A program made the translations under genes and the position numbers. Shown here in pieces: positions 8,558 through 17,917 of a DNA stretch of 64,000 bases. The first letter of the stretch is position 1. Each line of letters begins with the position of its first letter. Location of the stretch: positions 62,001 through 126,000 of the forward strand of contig NZ_JAAFZH010000002.1 of assembly GCF_010435915.1 (NCBI RefSeq), written 5' to 3'. Origin of the DNA: Spirosoma terrae (lineage in GTDB: Bacteria; Bacteroidota; Bacteroidia; Cytophagales; Spirosomataceae). A model generated the notes under the pieces. It ran no database searches. It was not told the DNA's origin and was given only the letters and a program-made list of their open reading frames with translations.

Positions 8558-9532
8558 TTAAATCTGAACGACCGCTTTGCCGATTACCTGCCGATCCACC
8601 AGAGCACGGAGGGCGGTAGCCGTTTCATCGAGCGAGTAAATCCGATGAATGTGCTGTTTTAATTGACCGCTTTCCACCCACGTTAAAATTTGCCGGAGAT
8701 TGGCTTCACTGGCTTTTGGTTCGCGCTGGGCGAAAGCACCCCAAAATACGCCGACAATGGATGCGCCTTTCAGCAAAGCCAGATTGAGCGGAATGCTGGG
8801 AATTGATCCGGCGGCAAACCCGACAACCAGATACCGACCTCGCCAGGCTAGTGAGCGAATCCCCGGTTCGGCATAGCGGTCGCCCACGGGATCATAGACG
8901 ACATCGGCACCGTTGCCATTGGTCAGTTCTTTAACTTGTTGCCGGAGGTCATCACGGGTGTAGTTGATGGTTTCATTAGCGCCTAGTTCTCGGCAAACCG
9001 CTAGCTTTTCATCGGTGGAGGCAGCGGCAATTACCCGGGCTCCCAGCAAACGGCCCAACTGAACAGCAGCCAGTCCGACCCCACCCGCTGCACCCAGCAC
9101 AAGCAGGGTTTCGCCCGGTTTCAGGTTGGCACGATCGTTCAGCGCATGGTAAGACGTACCGTAGGTGTACATGGTTGAGGCTGCCGTTACGAAATCCATA
9201 TCGGGGAGCATGGGCAGTGTGGATGAGGCCTTGCCAATTACTTCTTCAGCGAAACCGCCATGACCCGTCAGCGAAAAAACTCGATCGCCTGCCTTGAGAT
9301 GCGTTACGTTGTCGCCTACAGCCGTCACGATCCCTGCCACTTCGCCACCCGGCGAGAAAGGGAAAGGCGGTTTAAACTGGTACTTTCCCTGAATCATCAG
9401 CGTATCAGGAAAGTTAACTCCGCAGGCTTTTACCTGGATAAGAACGTCATCTTTTCCGGGCAACGGCGCTGCTACGTCCTCAAAGGTAAGTGATTCAGGT
9501 AGCCCAAACTGGTTGCACAAAACGGCTTTCAT
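8558..9532 (-). CDS. Zinc-independent MDR oxidoreductase (NADPH:quinone reductase-like)
   Basis: A medium-chain dehydrogenase/reductase of 324 residues. I chose the ATG at 9532 (MKAVLCNQFG), which is where family members start; the frame is open for 65 more codons upstream, but that stretch overlaps a hairpin and has no family likeness. Features in order: GroES-like N-terminal domain with ACGVNFPDTLMIQG, then the nucleotide-binding Rossmann motif LGAAGGVGLAAVQ, and NGADVVYDPVG. It lacks the cysteine cluster of structural-zinc alcohol dehydrogenases. It probably reduces quinones or enones with NADPH in the cytoplasm. It appears to be a single-gene unit. Confidence 0.88.
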   Translation of the reverse strand: MKAVLCNQFGLPESLTFEDVAAPLPGKDDVLIQVKACGVNFPDTLMIQGKYQFKPPFPFSPGGEVAGIVTAVGDNVTHLKAGDRVFSLTGHGGFAEEVIGKASSTLPMLPDMDFVTAASTMYTYGTSYHALNDRANLKPGETLLVLGAAGGVGLAAVQLGRLLGARVIAAASTDEKLAVCRELGANETINYTRDDLRQQVKELTNGNGADVVYDPVGDRYAEPGIRSLAWRGRYLVVGFAAGSIPSIPLNLALLKGASIVGVFWGAFAQREPKASEANLRQILTWVESGQLKQHIHRIYSLDETATALRALVDRQVIGKAVVQI

Positions 9533-9674
9533 AGAAGCAGAAAGGAGTGTTTGGACGAAAGTTACACTATTTACGTACTGAAGCAGAAATTGTTTAGCGT
9601 ATATCAAGCTGGCGTTTCTGTCAGCATGACCAAATACAGCCCAATCTCTTTTCGATAACCTATTTCTCCAGGAA

Positions 9675-9748
9675 GCTTTCAGGGTTGTTCTTGTTGTGGG
9701 TAAAAGAGCTTGCGCCATTTTACCCACAACAAGAACAACCCTGAAAGC
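9675..9748 (-). repeat. Perfect 31-bp inverted repeat downstream of the outer-membrane receptor gene
   Basis: Bases 9675-9705 are the exact reverse complement of 9718-9748, with a 12-nt loop between. It lies 23 bases after the receptor stop (minus strand) and 143 bases before the start of the quinone reductase. It may terminate the receptor message or protect its 3' end. It has no T tract on the minus strand, so a simple intrinsic terminator is not certain. A stem this long and perfect is unusual. Confidence 0.75.
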
Positions 9749-9771
9749 AAATCGCGCGAGTTGCGGATAGC

Positions 9772-12252
9772 TTATCGTGCCCGATTTTGTTCGTCTTCGA
9801 CGCTGGATTGCCGTTGGCGTGCTGTTTTGAGGTTTCGATTTCCGAAATTGTAGGTAAAAGTCAGCCGGGCTACGCGGGTTTCCCAGCGATTAACAAACGT
9901 CAGGTCAGTAGACCCAAATTGAACCGTACCTCTATTGCGGGTAATGTCCAGGATGTCGCTAATGTTGAGACGTAACACGGCCGCTTTGTCCAGCATTGAT
10001 TTCTGGAGGCCAATGTTAACCTGTCCCTGCCCGCCGAATCGAGCCTGCCCGTAAATCGAAGCCGTATTATACCAGCCTGAGATTTCAGCTGAAAAGCCTT
10101 TGGCAAGCGTTAAGCGATGGTTCATCGTGAAATTGGCCGACACACGACGATAGTCCAGTCGTTCTCCCAGATATTCTGCGTCGTATGCGTTGAAAAATAC
10201 GTCGACTGTCTGACGTACCGACCACCAGGGCATTAACTTAATCGGAGTGCCGATACTCAAAATAACGTTGTTGAGGGCGGCCAGATTGACAGTTGTTGTT
10301 TTTAGAACCTGGTTCTGTTGCTCATTCACCCCGGTGATTACATCAGTTGTGTGATTGTATCCCAGGCTAATATTGGTTTCATTTTTGTAGATATACCCTA
10401 TTTGAAAGGCATTGGTATATTGTGGACGAAGAAAGGGGTTCCCCTGCGCATAGGTATATGGGTCCATAACATAGATGAATGGATTTAAATCCTGGTAGCT
10501 GGGCCGATCGATCCGACGGCTGTATGAGCTTTGCCATTGATGATTATCGCTGGCTTTGTAGCTCAAAAAAACGCTTGGAAATGCATTCAGATAGCTTCGG
10601 TCTACTACTTTCTGGAGTGTTATCGAATTCCCGATTGAACGAGTATACTCGAAGCGTAAACCCGCCTGAACTGCCCATTTCGCCCAATTTTGGCTGCCAT
10701 TCACATAGCCAGCCGCAATCGTTTCTTTATACAGAAAATGATTCGTTCGCTGTTGATCGGGGAGGTATCCTGATTCAGTCAATGTCCCAAATCGTATGTC
10801 GTTGTCCGACGTAACGTAACTGATTTTACCCCCTGTTTCCAGCTTAAGCCCATTGGCAAACGGATATACGTAATCGGCTTTTGCGGCTCGAATCAGAATC
10901 GTTGACGGGGTTTCATTGCGCTGGATTAAGGCAGGCTCGATTTCTTCCCGCTGGGCGTTCAGGTAATGTGTACGCATATTGTCGAGACCGCTGACGTGAA
11001 CTTGTGCATAATCCAGATCGACGGTGAGTTCTCGTCCTGATGAATCGAAGGTATGTTTCAGATTAGCATTGGCCGCCAAACGCTGCATTGGCCGGGTCGA
11101 CGTATTGATCATCGTAACCGTACGCTGAAGCTGGTTCTGCGCGTCGTAAATAAGGTTTCTATTATCAATTTCTGCGTTATTCTGGTTCAGTAATCCGTTG
11201 ATCATAAGGCCAACCGTTGTCCTTTGGGTGAGTGTATAATCGGCCCCTGCTTTAAAGGTATGGGCATGATCGGTGCTTATCCGTGTCCCCAGGTTATTAA
11301 CCGTGCTCGACGTATCGCCAGAGCCAAATCGACGCAGGGCATCAACTGAGCTGTAGCGTTGCCGGTAATCGTAATTGTAATTACCAAACAGATTCCAGTT
11401 ACCTGACTTATGATTGAGGGATACGCCGACTGCGGCCTTGGGATAACGGCCATAGCCAGCCCCCAGCGTTGCGCTTCCGGCCGTACCGCCTGCCAGATTT
11501 CGACTTCCTCGTTTAAGCCGTATGTTGATAATACCGGCATTGCCTGCCGCGTCGTATTTCGAAGAGGGGTTGGTGATTAACTCAATCGTCTGGACACTGT
11601 TGCTGGGCGTATTACGTAACAAATTGACAACTTCCTGCATCGACAAATAAGTTGGTTTCCCATCAATCATGACCAGAACCCCGTCGCGGCCTTTAAAGCT
11701 GATCTTGTCGTTTTGATTGTCGATAACAACGCCCGGCGATTTTTCGAGCACATCCAGTGCTGTACCTCCTGCTGAAACAAGGCTATTCTCAACATTAATA
11801 ATCGTTTTGTCGGGTAGTTGCTCAATAAAGGGTTTTTGGCCTGTTACGGTTACTTCACGTAATGTTTTTGTTGTTTGAGCAAGCTGCAGTGCCGGTACGA
11901 CGACTTGAACCGTGTCGGAGGTTATGGTTAATGGACCAGAGGTTGTTTTCTGAAAACCGATGATCTGGGCCGATATCCGATACGTTCCGGGGAGGACCTT
12001 GTCAAAAATGTATCGACCGTCTCCGTCGCTAATCGCACCTTTTACCAGCGATGAATCGGTGTCTCTCAGGAGCATGAGTGTGGCAAATTCGAGCGGTTTC
12101 CCTGATGCGTCCAGCGTAACGCCCCTAAGGGTTGCCCGGCCTGGTACCTGACCAAAAGCTACTGATCCGAGCAGGGATAAGAGCAAACCAATAGATAGGA
12201 TGAACCAGTAACAGGCGTATTGACTGGGAAGAAGTAGTGGTTGGCGTTTCAT
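9772..12252 (-). CDS. Outer-membrane beta-barrel receptor (TonB-dependent, OMP_b-brl_3 type)
   Basis: 826 residues from the chosen ATG at 12252 (MKRQPLLLPS), which gives a proper signal peptide ending near VAFGQ; 20 more codons are open upstream. Domain order: carboxypeptidase-regulatory-like domain (RATLRGVTLDASGKPLEFATL, then GDGRYIF), plug domain (LDVLEKSPGVVID, FKGRDGVLVMIDGKP), then a long barrel ending FTYNFGN before a charged tail. Such receptors import or sense ligands at the outer membrane using TonB. It follows the sensor kinase and response regulator genes, with a 90-base gap containing a possible promoter, so regulation by that pair is plausible. The ligand is unknown. Confidence 0.88.
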   Translation of the reverse strand: MKRQPLLLPSQYACYWFILSIGLLLSLLGSVAFGQVPGRATLRGVTLDASGKPLEFATLMLLRDTDSSLVKGAISDGDGRYIFDKVLPGTYRISAQIIGFQKTTSGPLTITSDTVQVVVPALQLAQTTKTLREVTVTGQKPFIEQLPDKTIINVENSLVSAGGTALDVLEKSPGVVIDNQNDKISFKGRDGVLVMIDGKPTYLSMQEVVNLLRNTPSNSVQTIELITNPSSKYDAAGNAGIINIRLKRGSRNLAGGTAGSATLGAGYGRYPKAAVGVSLNHKSGNWNLFGNYNYDYRQRYSSVDALRRFGSGDTSSTVNNLGTRISTDHAHTFKAGADYTLTQRTTVGLMINGLLNQNNAEIDNRNLIYDAQNQLQRTVTMINTSTRPMQRLAANANLKHTFDSSGRELTVDLDYAQVHVSGLDNMRTHYLNAQREEIEPALIQRNETPSTILIRAAKADYVYPFANGLKLETGGKISYVTSDNDIRFGTLTESGYLPDQQRTNHFLYKETIAAGYVNGSQNWAKWAVQAGLRFEYTRSIGNSITLQKVVDRSYLNAFPSVFLSYKASDNHQWQSSYSRRIDRPSYQDLNPFIYVMDPYTYAQGNPFLRPQYTNAFQIGYIYKNETNISLGYNHTTDVITGVNEQQNQVLKTTTVNLAALNNVILSIGTPIKLMPWWSVRQTVDVFFNAYDAEYLGERLDYRRVSANFTMNHRLTLAKGFSAEISGWYNTASIYGQARFGGQGQVNIGLQKSMLDKAAVLRLNISDILDITRNRGTVQFGSTDLTFVNRWETRVARLTFTYNFGNRNLKTARQRQSSVEDEQNRAR

Positions 12253-12275
12253 GGTAGCATTGTTGTTTAACGCTA

Positions 12276-12307
12276 CAAAGGTGGCTGATTCGGCCACGCT
12301 CATCAAT
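12276..12307 (-). promoter_or_regulatory. Putative promoter of the outer-membrane receptor gene
   Basis: On the minus strand ATTG (12304-12307) and CACCTTTG (12276-12283) are 20 bases apart. This approximates the Bacteroidota TTTG / TAnnTTTG pattern with one mismatch in each box. It would give a short leader of about 16 bases before the ATG at 12252. Confidence 0.35.
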
Positions 12308-12342
12308 CGCACAAAGATGTGAAAAACGGGGTCGCCGGTGGG

Positions 12343-12981
12343 CTAAACCAGCCCTTCACGCATGGCTTTCAGAACGGCTTCTGTTTTGGAATTAACCTGT
12401 AGTTTGTCGTAAATGCTACGAATGTGGGACCGAACCGTATCGATACTGATACACAGATCGTCGGCAATAAGTTTATAACTGTAGCCAGCGACAAGTCCTT
12501 TTACAATATCCAGTTCGCGGGACGATAGTCGATAATCGTCGCTGGGGACAGCTTTCGGTTGCTGAAAATGCTGCAATACTTTACGGGCAATACTGGCTGT
12601 CATGGGAGAACCGCCCCGGTACAGATCAAAGATGGCCGCTACCAGCTCTGCCGGCGACGTGTGTTTTAGTAAGTAGCCGCTGGCTCCGTTCCGAATAGCC
12701 CGAAAGATTTTATCTTCATCGTCGAAAACAGTCAGCATCAATACCTGCGTCGTGGCCGAAATAGCTTTTACCATCGGAACGGCATCAATACCGCTGATAC
12801 CGGGCAGATCAATGTCCATAAGCACGACTTCTGGACGTAACGAGCGGATTTCGTCGGGCAGATACTGGCAATTGCCAAATGCGCCCAGTAACGACAGGCC
12901 AGGTGTTGCCTGAATTAAAAATGAAATCCCTTCGCGCAATTCGCGATTGTCTTCATAATAAACAATTCCAATATCAGTCAT
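12343..12981 (-). CDS. Response regulator, NarL/FixJ type
   Basis: 212 residues. The receiver domain has the acidic pair YYEDNRE near the N-terminus, the phospho-acceptor VLMDIDLPG (aspartate near residue 56), a conserved threonine in MLTVFDDED, and the lysine in GYLLKHTSPAEL. The LuxR-type helix-turn-helix is at about residues 145-205 (LSSRELDIVKGL, then SIDTVRSHIRSIYDKL). It is the natural partner of the sensor kinase directly upstream, with only 7 bases between the kinase stop and this start codon. It probably controls the neighbouring outer-membrane receptor gene, but that is inference from position. Confidence 0.93.
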   Translation of the reverse strand: MTDIGIVYYEDNRELREGISFLIQATPGLSLLGAFGNCQYLPDEIRSLRPEVVLMDIDLPGISGIDAVPMVKAISATTQVLMLTVFDDEDKIFRAIRNGASGYLLKHTSPAELVAAIFDLYRGGSPMTASIARKVLQHFQQPKAVPSDDYRLSSRELDIVKGLVAGYSYKLIADDLCISIDTVRSHIRSIYDKLQVNSKTEAVLKAMREGLV

Positions 12982-12988
12982 AATCGTT

Positions 12989-15900
12989 TTACAAGATAGT
13001 AGCAGTCAGCTTTATGGTTGTGCCCACACCAGGCGAGGAGCTTATCTGAATTGTGCCCCCAATATCCTGTGCCCGCGTTTTTAGATTGGTCAGACCATTG
13101 CCCGACCGAATAAGCGTGGGCTCGAATCCTCGACCATTGTCGTCAATCTGAATAGATAATTGACGGCCTATAATGCTCAGGCTTACGGTCAATTCAGAGC
13201 AATCGGCGTACTTGACCGCGTTGTTAACGCTTTCTTTGAAAATCAGATACAAGTTGCGTCGTTGTTCGATGTTGAGCTTCATTGCCGGAAACGGTTCTGT
13301 TACGTTCATGCTGAAGCGGATACCTTTGGCTTCGGTCAGTCGCAGGCCAAACTCGCGCATTCGGCTCACTACGTCGCTAAGACCATCATGCTGTGCTTTT
13401 ATTGTCCAGATAATATCCTGCATCGACTCGGCCAACGTGGCGGCATTGGTACTGATCCGTTGTAAGAGAGGGACCGCTTCTGGCTTCGTGTCGGCGATCT
13501 GAGTTTGTAAAACATCGCTGAAAATGCGGATACTGCTCAGCGTAGAACCCATATCGTCGTGGAGATCTTTCGCAATTCGATCACGAATTCGGGCCAGCTT
13601 TTGCTGTTGTAATTGTCGGTATCGATAGACACTCCAGAAGAGCCCTAAACCTATGGCCAGCATCAGGAATTTAAACCATATGGTTTGATGAAAAGCGGGG
13701 ACAACATTGATCTGTACTGTGGTTCCGGTCAGGTTCCAGAGGCCGTCGTTGTTTGCGCCACGGATCCGTAGCTGATACTCACCAGGGGCTAGATTCGTAT
13801 AGGTTACGGTACGGGCATTCGTCACAATCCAATCCTTGTCGAACCCAACCAGCCGATAAGCGTACGTATTCTTTTGCGACTGGCTATAATTGAGCGCAGC
13901 AAAAGAAACCGTTAAGGTAGTTTCGCCGGGCACCAACTGAATTGTCTGCCCTGGACCTGCTCTTCTTACTACGTTGTTGACCCGTATTTCTGTGATGGCA
14001 ACTGGTGGTGGACGACGGTTCTGACGGAGTTGTTCTGGTTGAAAATAAGAAAACCCACCTTCGGTACCAATCAGCAATTCGCCTTGCCGATTCTCGGTAA
14101 TTGGTTCGAAAAACGTATTCGTTAGAAGGCCACTCGCTTTACTGTAATAGTGAAAGTGTCCATTTCTAGGGTCTAGCTCATGCAATTGTTCATCGGTAGA
14201 TAGCCAGATATGCCCACGTTGATCTTCCGCGATACCAAAAATATGGTCGGCCAGCAACCCGTTCGCCAGCGTGTAGGTTTGTTGAACTCGACCATTGGTG
14301 TCGGCCCGGACCAGAAAATCGATGCCTGATAGCCATAACTCGTCTTTTCGGCTGATCATAAACGTACTCTGCAATTGATCAGACGGCTGTACGGCAGGAT
14401 TGGCTTTATGGATAGAAACGCGGCTACGTCGGCTACGATCGGCGCTAATACGTATCAGACCTTTCGTTGTGAGTACCCAGAGACGCCCCTGACTATCTTC
14501 CTGAATTCGGCTGATACCAGCAGGGAGCGGAATAAAGGGGGTAAGGGGCCAGGGGCGAAAGCGATCGGCTGCTGGATCGTACCAGAATAAGCCTTGCTTG
14601 CCAGCACCCACCCAGATACGGCCAGTATGATCCTCATATAGACTGCGAATACTAAGCCGATCGACTGTTGTCATTGGCCCCTTATTAGTAACCGATCGAT
14701 TTAAGGTTTGTGAGCTATACTCCTGATACATCCGCCAGTGTTTTCTGGCAGGGTCATAAACACCAACTCCGTCCTGTAAACCAATCCAGATGTAGCCACG
14801 CTTATTCTGAATAAATGAGTGGGCCAAACGACCCTCCATAGCACCAGGAGTTGGAACAGGACGTAGTAATCGTGCCGCTTGATTCCACCGGAATAAGGTG
14901 CCCTGACCAGTTAGGCCCCAATAGAGCGAATCGGCTTTATAGTCCTGAGCTACCACCTGAACATTATCCGTCAATTGTCCATTCGTATTGGCATAGACCC
15001 GTTGGCTACCAAATTTTGTTCCTACCGGATCGATAGCGGCTAAGCCTCGTACTGTTCCTACCCAGATAATACCCGATAATGAGTCGGCCAGCAACTGAAC
15101 GGTCATTCCACCGGGATAACTGCTGCCATCGTCTACGATTCGTTTAAAATGTGTATATCGATGCTGGGTTGGTTCGTAGCGGGTAAGTTGATCCGTTCCA
15201 CCCAGCCAGAAGCTTGACTGTCCATCGGAATCGTTGCTTTCGGCTAGGGCTGTGATCAATTGAGGTTGGGAGAGGGAAGGCGTAAATCGTTTTCTTTCTC
15301 GATCGTAGCGTAATAGACCCTGTTGACTGGTCATGGCATATAGTTCGCCCGCTGCGGTCTCGTACAGACCACCGATATCAACTTGTGCGTTGGCATGTTG
15401 CTGGTCGCGTCCTAACAAATAGGTGTAGCGCTGGGTATTGGCATCGAACTGATACAGAGCGTCTTGTGCGTGAAGCCATAATTGGCCATTCCGATCTGCG
15501 AAAGGTTCGTCATACGTTCCTGCAACTGGGAATGGTAATGAAAAAGTTGTTAGTTCCAGCGTAATAGGATCTATTCGATACAAGTGTTCGATAGAGGAAA
15601 ACCAACCCTTGCCCTCACGATCAAAATGCACTGGCGAGATGAAGTCATTGTCAGCCTGCTGGTCGTTTAATAAGGGCAGTGAAATGGTCTGGCCTTGTTC
15701 GCGAACGGGATCGAACCGGTATAGGCCACGGTTTGTCGAAATCCAGAGAAAACCGTTACGGTCAGGCTTTATGCCCCCATTAACAATGTAATTGCCGGGC
15801 AAATCGGCTGGTTTGCCCGTTCGCTTATAAATTTTAAACTCAATGCCATCAAATCGATTCAGGCCATTGAGCGTGCCAATCCAGATAAAACCTCGCTGAT

Positions 15901-16054
15901 CGCGGGCAATTGCTGTAATGCCATCATTCGATAAGCCCTGATCTGTTGTATAACGCACAAAAGCTACGTCGGTTGATTGGGCATGAAGTTGGCTGGCCAA
16001 CAGCCCCATCAGTAGCCAGCTGGCCCAACCTACTATGTATGCTCTGCCGTTCAA
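12989..16054 (-). CDS. Sensor histidine kinase with periplasmic beta-propeller (Reg_prop, Y_Y_Y)
   Basis: 1021 residues. A signal peptide (about residues 1-25, ending LHAQS) exports a large sensor domain built of many Reg_prop-type repeats, such as FIWIGTLNGLNRFD and LWISTNRGLYRFD. The repeats form a two-bladed-propeller-like sensor and end in a Y_Y_Y domain (YAYRLVGFDKDW). One membrane helix lies near residue 796. The cytoplasmic part has a HisKA_3 motif with the phospho-accepting histidine in KDLHDDMGSTLS (about residue 831) and a HATPase with DDNGRGF and GNGLTNLK. Unlike the Bacteroides hybrid sensors it has no receiver of its own; the next gene supplies it. It probably senses an external nutrient or polymer fragment. 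Confidence 0.92.
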   Translation of the reverse strand: MNGRAYIVGWASWLLMGLLASQLHAQSTDVAFVRYTTDQGLSNDGITAIARDQRGFIWIGTLNGLNRFDGIEFKIYKRTGKPADLPGNYIVNGGIKPDRNGFLWISTNRGLYRFDPVREQGQTISLPLLNDQQADNDFISPVHFDREGKGWFSSIEHLYRIDPITLELTTFSLPFPVAGTYDEPFADRNGQLWLHAQDALYQFDANTQRYTYLLGRDQQHANAQVDIGGLYETAAGELYAMTSQQGLLRYDRERKRFTPSLSQPQLITALAESNDSDGQSSFWLGGTDQLTRYEPTQHRYTHFKRIVDDGSSYPGGMTVQLLADSLSGIIWVGTVRGLAAIDPVGTKFGSQRVYANTNGQLTDNVQVVAQDYKADSLYWGLTGQGTLFRWNQAARLLRPVPTPGAMEGRLAHSFIQNKRGYIWIGLQDGVGVYDPARKHWRMYQEYSSQTLNRSVTNKGPMTTVDRLSIRSLYEDHTGRIWVGAGKQGLFWYDPAADRFRPWPLTPFIPLPAGISRIQEDSQGRLWVLTTKGLIRISADRSRRSRVSIHKANPAVQPSDQLQSTFMISRKDELWLSGIDFLVRADTNGRVQQTYTLANGLLADHIFGIAEDQRGHIWLSTDEQLHELDPRNGHFHYYSKASGLLTNTFFEPITENRQGELLIGTEGGFSYFQPEQLRQNRRPPPVAITEIRVNNVVRRAGPGQTIQLVPGETTLTVSFAALNYSQSQKNTYAYRLVGFDKDWIVTNARTVTYTNLAPGEYQLRIRGANNDGLWNLTGTTVQINVVPAFHQTIWFKFLMLAIGLGLFWSVYRYRQLQQQKLARIRDRIAKDLHDDMGSTLSSIRIFSDVLQTQIADTKPEAVPLLQRISTNAATLAESMQDIIWTIKAQHDGLSDVVSRMREFGLRLTEAKGIRFSMNVTEPFPAMKLNIEQRRNLYLIFKESVNNAVKYADCSELTVSLSIIGRQLSIQIDDNGRGFEPTLIRSGNGLTNLKTRAQDIGGTIQISSSPGVGTTIKLTATIL

Positions 16055-16268
16055 GAATATGTTGTTTTAGCCGTCGGCAAAGGTTTACAAGATCAGCCAT
16101 AATGACAAATTCGGCGTATAGCATAAGCATGTTAATTATGGGCGGTTATTCCTTTACAGATTAATTTACGCATCAATAGGAAGAAAGAAAATAGTGATTA
16201 GTAAAGGGCGATACTCATTACAGCGTATAACTTTATAGGGCACAACGATACAAACAACCTGAAAGCTT

Positions 16269-17834
16269 ATGCGCCCAATTTTTTTACTGACCCCTTTACT
16301 GGCGGCTACTCTGACTTTTGGCCAGTCGCCTATTGTGGCTCCCAGCGCTTCAACGCAACAGAAAACCTATCAGCCTCCTGTGTTTACGGATGCCGGACGG
16401 TTAGCCCGCATCCAGGCGCTACTGCCTGCCATCGACAAAATGTATCAGGAGTATGCTGCCAAAAATCACTATCCGGGTATTGCCTACGGATTAGTGGTGG
16501 ATGGAAAGCTGGTTCATTCGGGCGGATTTGGCTATACCGACGTAGCACGGAAGGTTGCAGCAACGCCCAAATCGGTATTTCGGATTGCCTCGATGACCAA
16601 AAGTGTTACGTCGATGGCCGTCGTGAAACTCCGCGACGAAGGTAAACTCCAGCTCGATGACCCCGTCTCGAAATACATTCCCGAAGTTGCCCGACTAACT
16701 TACCTGACGGCCGATGCACCTGTGATAACGGTCCGTAATCTGATGACCCATTCCGCGGGTTTTCCCGAAGATAATCCGTGGGGCGACCGTCAACTGGCCG
16801 ATACCGATGAGGAACTGCTTTCGCTGATCAGGAATGGTATATCTTTCTCGAACGTACCGGGCACTACGTATGAATATAGCAACCTGGCTTTTGCTATGCT
16901 GGGACGTATCATCACAACCGTATCCGGAAAACCGTATCAGCAGTATATCACCGAAACGATTCTGAAACCGCTGGGCATGACACATACGGAGTGGGAATAC
17001 ACGAAAGTACCGGCCGATCAGCTGGCGCATGGCTACCGTTGGTTGAACGAACAGTGGGTCGAAGAAGCGTTGTTGCATGATGGTAGCCACGGTGCGATGG
17101 GCGGCTTAATCACTTCGATCGATGATTTCAGTCGCTACGTAGCGTTTCACCTGTCGGCCTGGCCTGCCCGGAACGATGCTGAAGCAGGGCCGGTGAAGCG
17201 TAGTTCGGTTCGGGAAATGCACATGCCCCGGACCTTCCGCGACTTAAATCCGGCTTTTCGGTTTCCGAGTGGCCGAACCACGCCCATGATCAATCATTAT
17301 GCCTACGGATTGACTTGGAGCCGGGATGGAGACGGGATTGAGTCGGTAGCGCATAGTGGCGGATTGCCCGGTTTTGGGAGCCAGTGGCGGATGCTGCCCG
17401 AATACGGAATCGGAATTATCGCCTATGGTAACCTGACCTATGCCAATCTGGGAACGATTAACTGGGCGGTGCTCGATACGTTGGTGTCAGCGGCCAAATT
17501 AAAACCTCGGCAGTTACCCGTATCGCCTATTTTAAGTCTGCGGAAAGCCGAATTAGTCCGTTTGCTGCCCGATTGGAAAGGGGCGGAGACGAGCGGGATT
17601 TTTGCTGAAAACTTCTTCCCTGATCACTCGCTGGAAAATCGGCGGAAAGCCACGCAGGCACTATTTTCGAAAATAGGTAAGGTTGTTCGGGTGAGTGACC
17701 TGATTCCGGAGAACCAGCTACGTGGTCATTTTCTGATAGAAGGCGAACAGGGGAACGTAGACGTATTCTTTACCCTGACGCCCGAAAGTCCAGCGCTGAT
17801 TCAGCAACTGGATCTGCGGGAGGTAAGGAAGTAA
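16269..17834 (+). CDS. Serine hydrolase of the class C beta-lactamase family
   Basis: 521 residues with a short signal peptide (cleavage near TFGQS), so exported. The nucleophile motif SxxK is seen as IASMTKSV (near residue 113). The YxN motif is YEYSNLAF, and the third motif is HSGGLPG in place of KTG. This set is typical of the beta-lactamase/D-alanyl-D-alanine carboxypeptidase/esterase family. A C-terminal extension of about 100 residues follows the catalytic fold. Whether it acts on peptidoglycan peptides, esters or other substrates is not evident, and resistance to beta-lactams should not be assumed. It stands alone between a divergent kinase gene and a strong terminator. Confidence 0.9.
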   Translation: MRPIFLLTPLLAATLTFGQSPIVAPSASTQQKTYQPPVFTDAGRLARIQALLPAIDKMYQEYAAKNHYPGIAYGLVVDGKLVHSGGFGYTDVARKVAATPKSVFRIASMTKSVTSMAVVKLRDEGKLQLDDPVSKYIPEVARLTYLTADAPVITVRNLMTHSAGFPEDNPWGDRQLADTDEELLSLIRNGISFSNVPGTTYEYSNLAFAMLGRIITTVSGKPYQQYITETILKPLGMTHTEWEYTKVPADQLAHGYRWLNEQWVEEALLHDGSHGAMGGLITSIDDFSRYVAFHLSAWPARNDAEAGPVKRSSVREMHMPRTFRDLNPAFRFPSGRTTPMINHYAYGLTWSRDGDGIESVAHSGGLPGFGSQWRMLPEYGIGIIAYGNLTYANLGTINWAVLDTLVSAAKLKPRQLPVSPILSLRKAELVRLLPDWKGAETSGIFAENFFPDHSLENRRKATQALFSKIGKVVRVSDLIPENQLRGHFLIEGEQGNVDVFFTLTPESPALIQQLDLREVRK

Positions 17835-17853
17835 ACATCATTGATTGCTGGCT

Positions 17854-17908
17854 GGCGGTATAGTTGGTATGCCATATCTTGGAGATATGGCATACCAACT
17901 ATACCGCC
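17854..17908. terminator. Perfect 26-bp hairpin between convergent genes
   Basis: Bases 17854-17879 pair perfectly with 17883-17908 around a 3-nt loop. It is followed on the plus strand by TTTCTTAA. It sits between the stops of the serine hydrolase (+) and the di-haem peroxidase (-) and very likely serves both as a terminator. The stem is much longer than typical terminators. Confidence 0.8.
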
Positions 17909-17917
17909 TTTCTTAAT

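Noticed and set aside
13100..13140. TTCGAATCC-like string resembling a tRNA T-loop
   Set aside because: It lies inside the sensor kinase coding sequence and no clover-leaf can be drawn around it.
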